From Bartonella rattaustraliani AUST/NH4 (lineage in GTDB: Bacteria; Pseudomonadota; Alphaproteobacteria; Rhizobiales; Rhizobiaceae), in the NCBI RefSeq assembly GCF_000312565.1, contig NZ_CALW02000042.1, forward strand, positions 1 to 64,000: a DNA stretch of 64,000 nt. The letters are read 5' to 3'. Positions 41,508 to 51,514 of this stretch are shown one piece after another; positions within the stretch are counted from its first letter, which is position 1; every line of letters starts with the position of its first letter. The position numbers were made by a program, and so were the translations under genes. The notes under the pieces are model-generated. The model had not been told where the DNA came from and ran no database searches. It saw only the letters and a list, made by a program, of their open reading frames with translations.

Positions 41508-41795
41508 ATGTCTGTTGATCAAGAAACAGTCAAACGGGTGGCGCGCTTAGCGCGTATTGCTGTCCACGATGATGAAGCAGAACGTATGACAAAAGGACTT
41601 AATGTCATTTTAAGCTTTGTGGAGCAATTGAATGAAGTTGATGTCAGCGATGTTGAACCATTAACATCAGTGGTGCCAATGTCTTTACGGATGCGTAAAG
41701 ATCGTATCACAGATGGTGATAAAGCCGCAGACATTATATCAAATGCACCTGTTACAGAAGAAAAATTTTTTCTTGTTTCAAAAGTTGTCGAGTAA
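41508..41795 (+). CDS. gatC: Asp-tRNA(Asn)/Glu-tRNA(Gln) amidotransferase subunit C
   Basis: GatC is the small stabilising subunit of the GatCAB amidotransferase that makes Gln-tRNA (and Asn-tRNA) in bacteria lacking the direct synthetase. The 95 residues begin [19 protein letters not shown] and contain [19 protein letters not shown] and [10 protein letters not shown], the standard family pattern. AAGGAGAAAGG precedes the ATG. gatA follows after 30 bp. Confidence 0.96.
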   Translation: MSVDQETVKRVARLARIAVHDDEAERMTKGLNVILSFVEQLNEVDVSDVEPLTSVVPMSLRMRKDRITDGDKAADIISNAPVTEEKFFLVSKVVE

Positions 41796-41825
41796 CTTTT
41801 TATATTTAAAAATTTGAGAATCAAT

Positions 41826-43310
41826 ATGACTGATTTAACCACTTTTACAATTGCACAAGCGCGTGATGCTCTCGTAAAAAAAGAATTCAAAGCAACTGAA
41901 TTAACAGACGCTTATTTGAAAGCAATGGAATTGGCTAATCCAACTTTGAATGCTTATGTGGCGATAACAGCAGAACAAGCAAAAAAAATGGCTGCGGCAT
42001 CAGATAGCCGTTTAGCAAGAGGCGAGGGCGGTATCCTAGAGGGGATTCCACTGGGAATTAAAGATCTTTTTGCAACAGATGGTGTTCATACTCAAGCTTG
42101 TTCGCACATCCTTAATGGTTTTAAACCGCACTATGAATCAACGGTGACCGCTAATTTATGGCAAGATGGCGCTGTGATGTTAGGCAAGCTCAATATGGAT
42201 GAATTTGCTATGGGCTCTTCTAATGAGACGTCATATTATGGTCCTGTTATTAGTCCATGGAGGAAAAAAGGCTCTCATGAGAGGCTCGTGCCTGGTGGCT
42301 CTTCAGGTGGTTCTGCAGCCGCTGTTGCAGCACGGATTTGTGCAGGTGCAACAGCAACAGATACAGGTGGATCAATTCGTCAACCAGCGGCATTCACGGG
42401 GACTGTAGGAATAAAGCCAACTTATGGACGTTGTTCACGATGGGGAACTGTCGCTTTTGCTTCTTCTCTTGACCAAGCAGGACCCATTGGGCGGGATGTT
42501 CGTGATTGTGCTATTTTACTCAAATCAATGGCTTCTTTTGATGAAAAAGATTCCACTTCCGTGAATTTACCTGTTCCTGATTATGAAAGTTATCTTGGTA
42601 AAACGATTAAAGGAATGCAAATAGGAATTCCGAAAGAATACCGTACGGAGGGAATGTCTTCTGAAATTATTGAGCTTTGGCAAAAAGGGATAAATTGGCT
42701 TAAAGAAGCAGGTGCTGAAGTGAGAGATATTTCACTTCCCCATACGAAATATGCTTTACCTGCTTACTATATTGTTGCTCCTGCGGAGGCGTCTTCTAAT
42801 TTAGCGCGTTACGATGGTGTCCGTTTTGGTCTTCGTGTACCGGGAAAAGATATCATTGAAATGTACGAAAATACCCGTGCAATTGGTTTTGGTGATGAAG
42901 TTAAACGGCGTATTTTAACTGGTACTTATGTGCTCTCATCAGGCTATTATGATGCCTATTATATAAGAGCTCAAAAAGTACGAACATTGGTAAAGCGTGA
43001 TTTTGATCAATGTTTTGCTTCCGGTGTTGATGCTATCCTCACACCAGCAACCCCAACAGCCGCTTTCCGTATCGGTGATGAAAAAATTAAAAATGATACT
43101 GTTGCAATGTATCTCAATGATATTTTTACGGTGCCAGTTAATATGGCTGGTTTACCAGGAATCTCTGTTCCTGCGGGACTCTCAGAAAATGGTTTACCCC
43201 TAGGATTACAGTTGATTGGTAAGCCTTTTGCTGAAGAAAGCATTTTTCAAATAGCATATATCATAGAACAAGCCGCTGGAACATTTAGTGCAGAAAAATG
43301 GTGGTTATGA
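41826..43310 (+). CDS. gatA: Asp-tRNA(Asn)/Glu-tRNA(Gln) amidotransferase subunit A
   Basis: GatA is the amidase subunit that releases ammonia from glutamine for transamidation. The Ser-cisSer-Lys triad is visible: Lys in [10 protein letters not shown] and the serines in [14 protein letters not shown] and [13 protein letters not shown]. The C-terminal [12 protein letters not shown] and [10 protein letters not shown] are typical. I use the ATG at 41826 (494 residues); the in-frame TTG at 41814 is less likely. gatB is not in the window: a phage-remnant zone follows directly. Confidence 0.97.
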   Translation: MTDLTTFTIAQARDALVKKEFKATELTDAYLKAMELANPTLNAYVAITAEQAKKMAAASDSRLARGEGGILEGIPLGIKDLFATDGVHTQACSHILNGFKPHYESTVTANLWQDGAVMLGKLNMDEFAMGSSNETSYYGPVISPWRKKGSHERLVPGGSSGGSAAAVAARICAGATATDTGGSIRQPAAFTGTVGIKPTYGRCSRWGTVAFASSLDQAGPIGRDVRDCAILLKSMASFDEKDSTSVNLPVPDYESYLGKTIKGMQIGIPKEYRTEGMSSEIIELWQKGINWLKEAGAEVRDISLPHTKYALPAYYIVAPAEASSNLARYDGVRFGLRVPGKDIIEMYENTRAIGFGDEVKRRILTGTYVLSSGYYDAYYIRAQKVRTLVKRDFDQCFASGVDAILTPATPTAAFRIGDEKIKNDTVAMYLNDIFTVPVNMAGLPGISVPAGLSENGLPLGLQLIGKPFAEESIFQIAYIIEQAAGTFSAEKWWL

Positions 43311-43918
43311 CATAAAGAACTTGGTTTTTTGTAAAAAATTTATTTTTAAAAATTTTAATGAGAGGACTATCGTTATCATAAAGATAAGGTTTCCTTTTTA
43401 CTCCTTAAATAAAGACTTTCAATCTCATAAGATTCTGTTTTTTTAATCTCTTAAGCAGAATGTTTTGGTTATAGATATCACTATGTTGTTGCAGAGAAAG
43501 CTATTATTGGTATGAAAAATGTTCCATAATATCTGAAACACTCCAGATCATATAAAATTCTAAAAATATTGTTGTTACTTTTTCACACAGCTGTGAATCT
43601 TATGCGTCATAACGTAAGGGAAACTACATCATAACAAATGAATGATCAATTCCTTTAAAAAGGAGATATTTTTTATACGTAACAGGTGCATTTTTATGTG
43701 CCCAAATAAAAATGTGATCAGTATGGATGTTTCTCCATAGTGTTTTCAACCCTGTAATCAAGATATTACTTTAAGACAGTATTTGGGGATGTTAGGATAC
43801 AAGCCAGCACTATCATTCTCTTTATCAGCTCTCAATCTATTTACCAACTCATAATAATGAAAACATCTTCTTATGAAGTGGCATATTCTTAGCTTGTTTT
43901 ATAGCTTTTTGTTATTGC

Positions 43919-43963
43919 TTATTCCTTTAAAGCTGTTGCGGGAAGTCTATTCTTGAGAGGCAT
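43919..43963 (-). pseudogene. First codons of a second integrase copy
   Basis: ATG at 43963 starts MPLKNRLPATALKE followed by TAA. The intact-start relative at 28540 reads MPLMNRLNARAVAT. The upstream 190 bp are also shared. Only the extreme 5' end of the gene is left. Confidence 0.6.
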
Positions 43964-44150
43964 TTTTCCTCTTCTCTTCCCTCGTTTTTATCTTTACGCC
44001 AATCCTGTTTATGGCGTAAAGCCAAGTGAACAAAATTGATTCAACATAAAGATATTTGAAATAAGAGGAATTTATAATATTCAGGGTATGTTTTAAAGTC
44101 AATGATGATAAATTACCATTATAAATCAATATGTTGATAAAATTTCAATA
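43964..44150. repeat. Integrase upstream region, copy 2 (partner 28541-28720)
   Basis: It resembles 28541-28720 over about 185 bp with roughly three quarters identity by eye. It includes GGCGTAAAGCCAAGTGAACA and ATCAATATGTTGATA, in the same orientation relative to the integrase start. Confidence 0.65.
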
Positions 44151-45426
44151 CTACTAATACTCCTGAGTATGCTCCAATTGAAATTAAGGAATAAAAAAAG
44201 AGGGAGAGAATTCACCCATCAAAAGAAGGTTTGTACCTTAGGTCAAGAGTTTACTTTTTATGCTAAATGAATGAAAGAGTGCAGGGCTAGCCCCAAGAAA
44301 GCACACGATCATTCAGTTCGCAATTAATCACTGACATCAAAAGAGAGGTGTATTTACTTCACCCTAGATTTATGAAGTTGAAGATTATACGTATCGCTGA
44401 AAATTAAGAGCAGAAAACACAGAAACTAAAAGTGGAAAGCTGTTAGTGGCACCTATTTTTCTTAAAAGTGATATAAAACATTCTATTTTTGAATCTGTTT
44501 CTTTTGCCAAAGCATTTATATTTTCAGTTCGTAAAATAATACTAAAGGTATCGGCAATAGTAAGAGGCGTTAGATGTTTAAGAGAATTCATTTCAAAATG
44601 ATTTTTTAAAATGTTAATTTTATGAAAGATTCTTCAAAGTTTAAGGGTTTTCAATTTCATTTTTAGGCTTCCCTAAAGCAGATTGAAATAAGAGAAGATG
44701 TTATATTGAAAGCTCTCATATGAAAATCATAAAAATGTTATAAATCAAATTGTTCCCATTATTATAAAAATACATATCAGAAAAATGGAGAGATCTTTTT
44801 AAAAAATAATCATGCTGTTGTTATCTCATAAGTGTAAAAGAGAATGTTTCTCAATGTATTTTTCGTGAAAGACTTTTTTATAGCCTTCTCATGAGAGGGC
44901 TGTTTCTTTTTTTCTTAAACGTTTTTGTCTAAAATTGATCTGTGATGAGGCGACAATCAAAATTATTTCTTTGCGTGCCATAAGTTGGATTAATGATGTA
45001 TGGGGATATTTCTTGAGACATAAGAATGCCTCTTATAAATCATCTTAATGTAAAAGCTTTTGTGATCATGGAAAGTTGATAAATATAAAAATGCAGTTTA
45101 TTACTTTCATAAAAGATAATGATAGCAATAGTTTGCATTATATCTTTCATAGGTAACTTCATGAAGTAAACTTAGATATAACGAGGGAAGTCTCTTTAAA
45201 AATACTTGTCATAGATCGTTAGTCCTCCCGATATTGCGCCTCATTCTTTAGGTGTTTTATGAGAGGGGTGAGAAAGAATTTTTAACATGCGCGTGGATGA
45301 GCTGCATAAAAGGATATTGCTTTGGTACAAGAGGGGTATATTTCTCTTAACGGATATGCTCAATAAAATGTGCAAAAACCTATAATCTTTATGACTAAAA
45401 GATGTTGCTAGAATCTCTTTGTAATG

Positions 45427-45633
45427 TGACAGTAGGTTTTGCACTAAGTGGGAAGGAGGTGGCATGAGTTAGGAATAGGTAGTAATTTGTTGTTTATACT
45501 TGCAATTTTTACCATTAAATGCGTGTTTCGTCAAAACAGATTTTGACACCTAAAATTGCGAAAATTACCGAAAAATGATAAAAATTGCGATTTTGTAGCA
45601 AAAATAAGAAAAGACTTTGAAAGGTCTTTGAAG
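45427..45633. repeat. Dispersed ~205 bp repeat, copy B
   Basis: It matches 15739-15943. Here it lies about 135 bp beyond the 3' end of the broken phage repressor gene. Short CTTTGAA-containing direct and inverted motifs continue to about 45690 and reappear near 47510-47550. Confidence 0.85.
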
Positions 45634-45768
45634 ATGTTTAAAAAGTTTGTAAAAACCCAGAAAACCGCCTTTGAAGAGGCTTTGAGGATTTTTGCATTAT
45701 GCGTGTGTTGGCAACGAAAATAAGGAAAAATTTATCAAAAAAACAAAATAGATTCCCGCCATCATTTT

Positions 45769-46336
45769 TCAAAATTGAGTAGTTTTAGTCCCTATTTTGG
45801 ATGGATGCGGGATCATTTTTTCTTCCTTGATCTGTCGCTTAAGCTGGAGTTGCAAGATGGGCAGAAAGGCGTCTACCTCCTCGGTATCATTTATATCTAT
45901 AACCATTGTTTGCAGCTTTCCATAAAGCTGAGCTGCACATTCCACTATGTCTTCAGGGGAGGAGTTTTATATTTGCATCGCGATAGGTTGTATAAGCTAT
46001 GCGAGCAAGCTTTTTCATGAGTCCAGTAGGAATGGTAGGTGTTTTTAAAACTGCTGTTTTCTCTTTTGCTACGTTTGGAAACATTTCACCTTCACCTGTA
46101 GCTAGCCATTCCACAGATGCACCACAAATATTTTTGTAAGTTATCAACATCGATACAGGTGGTTCGCGCAAGCCAGTTTCTTAATTATTCATAGTACTTT
46201 CAGGTACCGCAAGATGATCAGCAAGCTGTTTGCGTTCCCAAAAACCAGGGGCAAGTCGTACTTCACGTAATCGTTTTGCAAGTTCTGTTTTAGGTTCTTT
46301 TTTAGGTCGTTCCCAAAAATCACTCCCAATCCACAT
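45769..46336 (-). pseudogene. Phage-type XRE/CI-like repressor, broken
   Basis: The minus strand from ATG 46336 reads MWIGSDFWERPKKEPKTELA and KRLREVRLAPGFWERKQLAD, then HLAVPESTMNN and a TAA stop. It continues in frame with ETGLREPPVSMLITYKNICG and ASVEWLATGEGEMF, the typical end of an XRE helix-turn-helix and its linker. One more frameshift near 45960 leads to a C-terminal stretch EDIVECAAQLYGKLQ that ends at TGA 45769. The stop within the helix-turn-helix and the frameshift make it a pseudogene. It is divergent from a Ner-like gene, as in lysogeny control regions. Confidence 0.8.
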
Positions 46337-46467
46337 TTAGACTTACCAATTCACAAAAGCTAATTATATATCCTATTATACCGCTCGTTATTGAGGGCAT
46401 TTATTGTACATTTAACCCCACAAAAAACGGATATGGGAACATCTGTTTAAAGCAGGAGCGAAACCTT

Positions 46468-46756
46468 ATGACAACCACACAAAAATGAGATCGCCATAGT
46501 ATTTTTGCCGAGCTATATCCGTTGCCGTAACATGACCTTAGCGGAATTTGCAAAAGCATATCAACTCCCCTCATCCAGCGTTCAGCATATCTGGACACGA
46601 CCCAATGAGAAAGCCGAGCGTGCTATTGCAGACTTTATCGGCTTGCCCGTCGAGCAAGTTTTCTTTGAGCGCTACCCCAAAAGTCGCCGTCGCATTTTTA
46701 AAGCAGCAAAATACGCGCATACAGATTCCATCAAACATTTCCCATTGCGCCGGTAG
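46468..46756 (+). pseudogene. Ner/Nlp-like phage DNA-binding protein, probably broken
   Basis: An AGGAG site precedes ATG 46468, which starts MTTTQK followed by TGA. The same frame goes on DRHSIFAEL, and after a frameshift the homology continues as RCRNMTLAEFAKAYQLPSSS and PNEKAERAIADFIGLPVEQV. That is the winged-helix pattern of Mu Ner and Nlp proteins. The frame 46505-46756 alone could start at ATG 46532, but the N-terminal helix would then be missing. It sits opposite the XRE repressor remnant. Confidence 0.7.
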
Positions 46757-46796
46757 TGCTGCTTAAACTTCGTTGTCAGGCTCTGCATATTAGCGA

Positions 46797-47471
46797 ATGT
46801 GCCATGAATTTCATTACCATAAGATAAAAAGGTTTATCTGTGAAGTGATCAATGATCGTTCAGGTGATGTGGTGAATTTTTTTCGGGTGTTGCAACGGCA
46901 TTATTACCCTTTCATGGATCTGTTGGAGTTCCAGGTGAGTAGCCGTGAGGCGTTTGAACGGTTACGCACCCAAGATCCAAAGAGCCTGACAGATTTAGAG
47001 CGGGCATTGCGTTTTTTATATCTGCAGCGGTTGAGTTTTGGTGGCAAAGTGGCCAAACAGACGTTTGGAGTAAGTCCACACCGTGGTGCACGGTTTAATA
47101 GTCTCAAACTTGAAGCCTCCTTAAAGCTTATTTACCGTCGTTTAGCGGGTGTTACCATTGAACATTTAGATTGGTTTGGGTTTATCAAGCGCTATGACCG
47201 GAAGGACACCTTGTTTTACCTTGATCCGCCTTATTGGGGTGCTGAGGATTACTATGGAAAGGATTTGTTTAAGCGAGAGGATTATCAGAGGATGTCCGCA
47301 CTGCTTGCACAATTAAAGGGGAAGTTTCTTCTGTTTCTCAATGATGTGCCCGAGATCCGTAAAAGCTTTAGCCCATTTAAGATAAAAGAGGTCACCACTT
47401 CTTATACCTGCTCTTCATCAAATAAGCCGACTCCGGCTCAAGAGATTATCATCTCAAATTGCGATTTTTAG
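46797..47471 (+). pseudogene. D12-class DNA adenine methylase, 5'-truncated
   Basis: The open frame gives 224 residues. From about residue 16 (CEVINDRSGDVVNFFRVLQR) it follows D12-class adenine methyltransferases, with LRFLYLQRLSFGG and the catalytic DPPYW (FYLDPPYWGAEDYYG). It ends LKGKFLLFLNDVPEIRKSF...IIISN. The N-terminal SAM-binding motif I (an F-GG/FxGxG-type loop) and preceding HGGK region are absent, and the first ~15 residues do not match the family. It is therefore expected to be inactive. Its tail is distantly related to the methylase tails at 1-240 and 16843-17082. Confidence 0.82.
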
Positions 47472-47760
47472 TAAAGGAGAAAAAGCTGCCTTAAAGGGGC
47501 TTTAAATGATCTTTGAAGACCCTTTGAAAACCCCTTTAAAACTCTTTGAAATAGGGGGTAAGCAAAGCTAAAAGGAAGTAATAATAAAACCTTGAAGAAC
47601 GCCTTCCACTTTTGCCTCCTTAATTTTTCTAAAAGAAAATTGTATATGCTTCTTTTAAAGGTAAGAAAAAAGCACATGTAATATTTTTTGCAAATTTAAA
47701 AAATATTCCTCAGGGGACAATCGCTGTTTTGAACTTTCGACTATCTTATATTATCGTTCT
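47472..47760. other. Non-coding spacer with CTTTGAA motifs
   Basis: About 290 bp hold repeated CCTTTGAAAA/CTTTGAA words similar to those bordering the 205 bp repeats. No gene is seen. It marks the end of the phage-remnant zone before the liv operon. Confidence 0.5.
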
Positions 47761-48471
47761 TTAACCACCAAGATATGCTTCTTTCACACGGGGATCAGAC
47801 AGCATGGTCTTGCCTTCACCGTGAAATAAAACACGCCCTACCTCTAAAATATAGGCATAATCAGCAATGGAAAGTGCTGCAAATGCATTTTGTTCAATGA
47901 GGAGAACAGTTTTTCCCATATCATTAATTTTTCGAATAATCGAAAAAATTTCCCGAACAAGAAGTGGTGCTAAGCCTAACGAGGGTTCATCTAGTATGAT
48001 CATAGATGGGTTGCTCATAAGTGCACGCCCAACAGCAAGCATTTGTTGTTCACCACCTGACATCGTTCCTCCCAATTGTTTTGCTCTTTCACGCAGACGT
48101 GGAAAAAGTTCAAATATCCATTCGATATCGCGAGAAATTTCGGATTTATCATGACGGATATAAGCCCCTAGATGCAGATTCTCTAAAACAGTGAAATGAG
48201 GCATAATGCGTCGTCCTTCAGGACTAAGAGCAATACCTAAACGCAAAATCTCCTCTGGTGTTTTTTTTATAATTGATTTGCCTTTATAGGTAATTTCTCC
48301 GTGAATAGACTGATTCAATCCTGTAATAGAGCGTACAATGCTGCTTTTTCCAGCTCCATTTGCACCGATTAAAGTGATTATACTTCCCTTTTTTATAGAC
48401 ATAGAAAGGTCTTGGATAGCTTTAATGGCGCCATAGTGAACGTGAAGATTTTTGATTTTAAGAATATCCAT
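47761..48471 (-). CDS. livF: Branched-chain amino acid ABC transporter ATP-binding protein LivF
   Basis: LivF is one of two cytoplasmic ATPases powering uptake of leucine, isoleucine and valine. Walker A is GANGAGKSSIVR, the ABC signature TMSGGEQQMLAVGRALM and Walker B MIILDEPSLGL. A His switch is replaced by the family's LLIEQNAF. I use the ATG at 48471 (236 residues, MDILKIKNLHVHYG), which has GGAG six bases upstream; the longer frame from 48543 only adds residues overlapping livG. It is the last gene of a livJ-H-M-G-F run. Confidence 0.94.
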   Translation of the reverse strand: MDILKIKNLHVHYGAIKAIQDLSMSIKKGSIITLIGANGAGKSSIVRSITGLNQSIHGEITYKGKSIIKKTPEEILRLGIALSPEGRRIMPHFTVLENLHLGAYIRHDKSEISRDIEWIFELFPRLRERAKQLGGTMSGGEQQMLAVGRALMSNPSMIILDEPSLGLAPLLVREIFSIIRKINDMGKTVLLIEQNAFAALSIADYAYILEVGRVLFHGEGKTMLSDPRVKEAYLGG

Positions 48472-49240
48472 AAACATCTCCGCCAAGATAAGCTTCAATA
48501 ACCTTAGGGTTATTACGAATTTCATCTGGTGTGCCATTGGCAATAGGACAGCCGTGTTCCATTACCCAAATATATTGGCAAAGTCCCATAACAACTTTCA
48601 TATCGTGTTCGATAAGCAAAATCGTTAGATCAAAATCTTTTTGTACTTTCGCGATAAATCTTCGAAGATCCTCGCTTTCTTGTGGATTCATGCCAGCAAC
48701 AGGCTCATCAAGAAGAAGTAATTTTGGTTTTGTTGCTAGCGCACGCGCAATTTCTAAACGTCTTTGCACACCATAAGGCAGTGTCATTGCTGATTGATGC
48801 GCAAGATGATCAAGTTGTAATTGCTCGAGAAGTTTCATCGCATTTTTATGAATTTCTCTTTTTTCTTTTATTGCCTTTGGAAAAAACAAAGCGGAAGAAA
48901 ACCATGGGTATTTTTGTCGAACATGGGCTCCTACCATGACATTTTGTAAGACTGTTAACCCTGAAAAAAGACGAATATTTTGAAATGTTCGTGCAATATG
49001 GTGTCTACAAATAATATGAGGAGGTGCTCCAGAAACCTTTTTCTCATTAAAAAGAATCGTTCCACTTGTAGGTGCATAAAACCCAGAAATCATATTAAAA
49101 ATAGTTGTTTTTCCAGCGCCATTAGGACCAATTAATCCAGTAATTGTACCTCTTTTGATCGCCATATTCACGTTATTGACAGCAACCAATCCGCCAAAGT
49201 GCATTACAATATCATTGAGTGAAAGAATGGTATCGTTCAT
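48458..49240 (-). CDS. livG: Branched-chain amino acid ABC transporter ATP-binding protein LivG
   Basis: LivG is the second ATPase of the LIV transporter. Walker A is GPNGAGKTTIFNM, the signature-like motif is LPYGVQRRLEIARALA (the LivG variant), and Walker B is LLLLDEPVAGMNPQE. LLIEHDMKVVMGLC holds the switch His. Its 260 residues are normal. It overlaps livM by four bases upstream and livF downstream, showing strong coupling. Confidence 0.95.
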   Translation of the reverse strand: MNDTILSLNDIVMHFGGLVAVNNVNMAIKRGTITGLIGPNGAGKTTIFNMISGFYAPTSGTILFNEKKVSGAPPHIICRHHIARTFQNIRLFSGLTVLQNVMVGAHVRQKYPWFSSALFFPKAIKEKREIHKNAMKLLEQLQLDHLAHQSAMTLPYGVQRRLEIARALATKPKLLLLDEPVAGMNPQESEDLRRFIAKVQKDFDLTILLIEHDMKVVMGLCQYIWVMEHGCPIANGTPDEIRNNPKVIEAYLGGDVYGYS

Positions 49241-50295
49241 AGCTTTCCCTCAGTATTAGAGAGCCTCTTGCGTATTAAAAAGTTATAAATCCCGTTCCAT
49301 GAGAATTCACGTTGTCCTAACAAACCTTTTCTCCAAAATAAGATAATAACAAGCAACAAAAGAGAAAAAATAACCATACGGAGCCCTGGTGTCTCTGGAA
49401 TATGTATAAAACCTAAATCAAATGGACTTTCAATAATGCGCAACCATTCAAGCATTACTGTAACAATAATGCTTCCAATAATGCTTCCAGTTATTGAACC
49501 AAGACCACCAGCAACAACAATCATCAAAATGTTAAAAGTAAGAAGAAAGTTGAACATTTTGGGGTCAATCGTTGAAATAAGAGCAGCCATTAATGCCCCT
49601 CCGATACCTGCAAAAAATGCGCCAACGGTAAAGGAAAAACTCCGGTAGAAAAAAGCGTTAACGCCCATGGTTTTTGCGGCGATTTCATCGGCACGAATAG
49701 CACGTAGCACATTGCCAGTATTGCTTCGCAATAAAAGAAGAATGAAGACCACCGTAAATGCTAACCAACCATAATTCCACCATAACGTCGCATTTTGAGG
49801 TATCCCTTTGATTCCTAGAGAACCATTTGTGAGAGATGTTGCGTTTGTAATAACAATACGAATAATTTCTGCAAATCCCAATGTTGCAATTCCAAGATAA
49901 TCACCACCAAGACGTAAAATGGGGAGAGCAATCAATAAACCTACTACTGCAGCACATAAACCACTCACAACCACAGCCACGAAAAAAGGCAACTGTAGGT
50001 GATTTAATGGCTCAACCATTGGTTCAAGAATCCACATCATTTCCTTTTGTTCAGGAGACAAAAGTAAAATGGCACATACATAAGCACCAATGGCCATAAA
50101 ACCAGCATGTCCAAGAGAAAACATACCCGTAAAACCGTAAATCAAATTAAGTGAAACGGCTAATATTGCATTGATAGCAATGAGATTAATAACGCGAAGT
50201 GTATAGTCATTAAAATGGCTGTCAGCGTAAAATAAAAAACCGATAAGGATTAAAATACTGATATACGATAGAAAAGTCGTAACTGATTTTGCCAT
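49237..50295 (-). CDS. livM: Branched-chain amino acid ABC transporter permease LivM
   Basis: LivM is one of two inner-membrane permeases. It has about eight to ten hydrophobic helices and the family motifs NLIYGFTGMFSLGHAGFMAI, LGGDYLGIATLGFAEIIRI and RAIRADEIAAKTMGVN (the coupling loop that contacts the ATPases). Its 352 residues are normal. Its ATG overlaps the livH end by one base. Confidence 0.95.
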   Translation of the reverse strand: MAKSVTTFLSYISILILIGFLFYADSHFNDYTLRVINLIAINAILAVSLNLIYGFTGMFSLGHAGFMAIGAYVCAILLLSPEQKEMMWILEPMVEPLNHLQLPFFVAVVVSGLCAAVVGLLIALPILRLGGDYLGIATLGFAEIIRIVITNATSLTNGSLGIKGIPQNATLWWNYGWLAFTVVFILLLLRSNTGNVLRAIRADEIAAKTMGVNAFFYRSFSFTVGAFFAGIGGALMAALISTIDPKMFNFLLTFNILMIVVAGGLGSITGSIIGSIIVTVMLEWLRIIESPFDLGFIHIPETPGLRMVIFSLLLLVIILFWRKGLLGQREFSWNGIYNFLIRKRLSNTEGKL

Positions 50296-51371
50296 TAGAT
50301 TTTCTCCTGACTCTTTTTACCCATTAATCCGGTGGGCATTACCAATAAAATCAGAATCAATAAAACAAAAGCGAAAGCATCTCTGTATCCAGAGAGAGCA
50401 GGAAAAAATGCGATAATCATAATTTCAATAAACCCTAGTAACAATCCTCCCAACATTGCCCCTGGAATGGAGCCAATTCCCCCAATAACAGCAGCAATAA
50501 ATGCCTTGAGTCCAGGAAGGATTCCCATATAAGGTTGGATTTGAGGATAGCGTAATGACCACATAATGCCGGCGATAGCAGCAAGTGCAGAACCTATCCC
50601 AAATGTAAATGCAATCACTTTATTAACAGAAACCCCCATCAAGCGTGTCGTTTCAATATCATGGGAAATGGCGCGCATTGCAAGGCCCGGTCTTGTTTTG
50701 TGAATTATCCATAGCAATAAAATAATAAGAATAAAGGCAACAATGGGAACAATGAGAGACATAGGAGCAATTCTAATGATTCCATCTGCTTCTGGTCCTA
50801 AATGCCACAAAAATGGTACCACAAGAAAATCTGGTTGTTTTACACCCTTTGGAACACCACTAAAGACGACAGTAGCTAGGTTTTCAATGAAAAAAGAAAC
50901 CCCTATTGCTCCGATAAGCGCTGAAATACGAGGAGCATGGCGTAAAGGTTTATAAGCAAACTGATCAATCGTAACGCCCACTGCACTTGTGATAAAAATT
51001 GAAAAGCAAAGGGCTAATATCCAAGGTGGCGTAAAGTCTTGTGGAGAAATTTTCAAATAATAAATGAGCGCTAAAATAAGAATTAAAAAAACAGCCATCA
51101 AAAAAGTTGGAGGACGTTTTTTAAACCCTACAAATACCGAATAATAAATAAGAAATGCTAATAATAGAAGAAGAATTGCAGCCCAAGCAGGCATAAAGCT
51201 AATGGTGGAAAAGAAAACAAAATATGCCCCTAGCATAAAGATGTCACCATGAGCAAAATTAATAAGTCTCAATATACCATAGACCATGGTGTAACCAATG
51301 GCGATAAGCCCATAAAGAGATCCCAATGCCAGTGCATTAAAAAAATACTGGATGAACATTTCAGTGCTCAT
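50295..51371 (-). CDS. livH: Branched-chain amino acid ABC transporter permease LivH
   Basis: LivH is the partner permease. It starts with the family pattern ALALGSLYGLIAIGYTMVYG followed by RLINFAHGDIFMLGAYF. The coupling loop RAISHDIETTRLMGVSVNKV and the C-terminal AFIAAVIGGIGSIPGAMLGG are present. At 358 residues it is longer than the ~300 of E. coli LivH, with an extra hydrophobic stretch near residues 60-130. livJ lies upstream after about 140 bp. Confidence 0.94.
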   Translation of the reverse strand: MSTEMFIQYFFNALALGSLYGLIAIGYTMVYGILRLINFAHGDIFMLGAYFVFFSTISFMPAWAAILLLLLAFLIYYSVFVGFKKRPPTFLMAVFLILILALIYYLKISPQDFTPPWILALCFSIFITSAVGVTIDQFAYKPLRHAPRISALIGAIGVSFFIENLATVVFSGVPKGVKQPDFLVVPFLWHLGPEADGIIRIAPMSLIVPIVAFILIILLLWIIHKTRPGLAMRAISHDIETTRLMGVSVNKVIAFTFGIGSALAAIAGIMWSLRYPQIQPYMGILPGLKAFIAAVIGGIGSIPGAMLGGLLLGFIEIMIIAFFPALSGYRDAFAFVLLILILLVMPTGLMGKKSQEKI

Positions 51372-51514
51372 CTCTCATCCTTCCACATTACGTTAATTTG
51401 GATATGCTAACTTACAAAGAATAGAATAAAAGATCCTCAGATTTTAGTTGAGAAAAAAGTCCTCAACCAATTTTTGTATTTTTTTATAATTTGATTAGAA
51501 AAATCTTTAATTTC

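Larger units (their letters stand above)
43311..45426. other. 2.1 kb decayed region without a convincing gene
   Basis: Reading frames are short. The recognisable element is the integrase 5' fragment at 43919-43963 with its upstream repeat. A minus-strand frame of 68 codons at 44385-44591 (MNSLKHLTPLTIADTF...) looks protein-like but has no ribosome-binding site or known family. Around 44950-45220 there is loose similarity to 4025-4300. I read the region as an eroded genomic island or prophage. Confidence 0.5.

Noticed and set aside
44385-44591. Minus-strand ORF of 68 codons as a real gene
   Set aside because: The composition is plausible, but there is no ribosome-binding site, family or conserved context; kept only as a note in the region entry.
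45241-45465. Minus-strand ORF of 74 codons
   Set aside because: It runs into the dispersed repeat, has no ribosome-binding site and no recognisable family.
45775-46020. Plus-strand ORF of 81 codons
   Set aside because: It is antisense to the phage repressor remnant, which explains the sequence better.
48472-48543. Longer livF start
   Set aside because: The extra 24 residues come from overlap with livG in another frame; a GGAG site supports the start at 48471.
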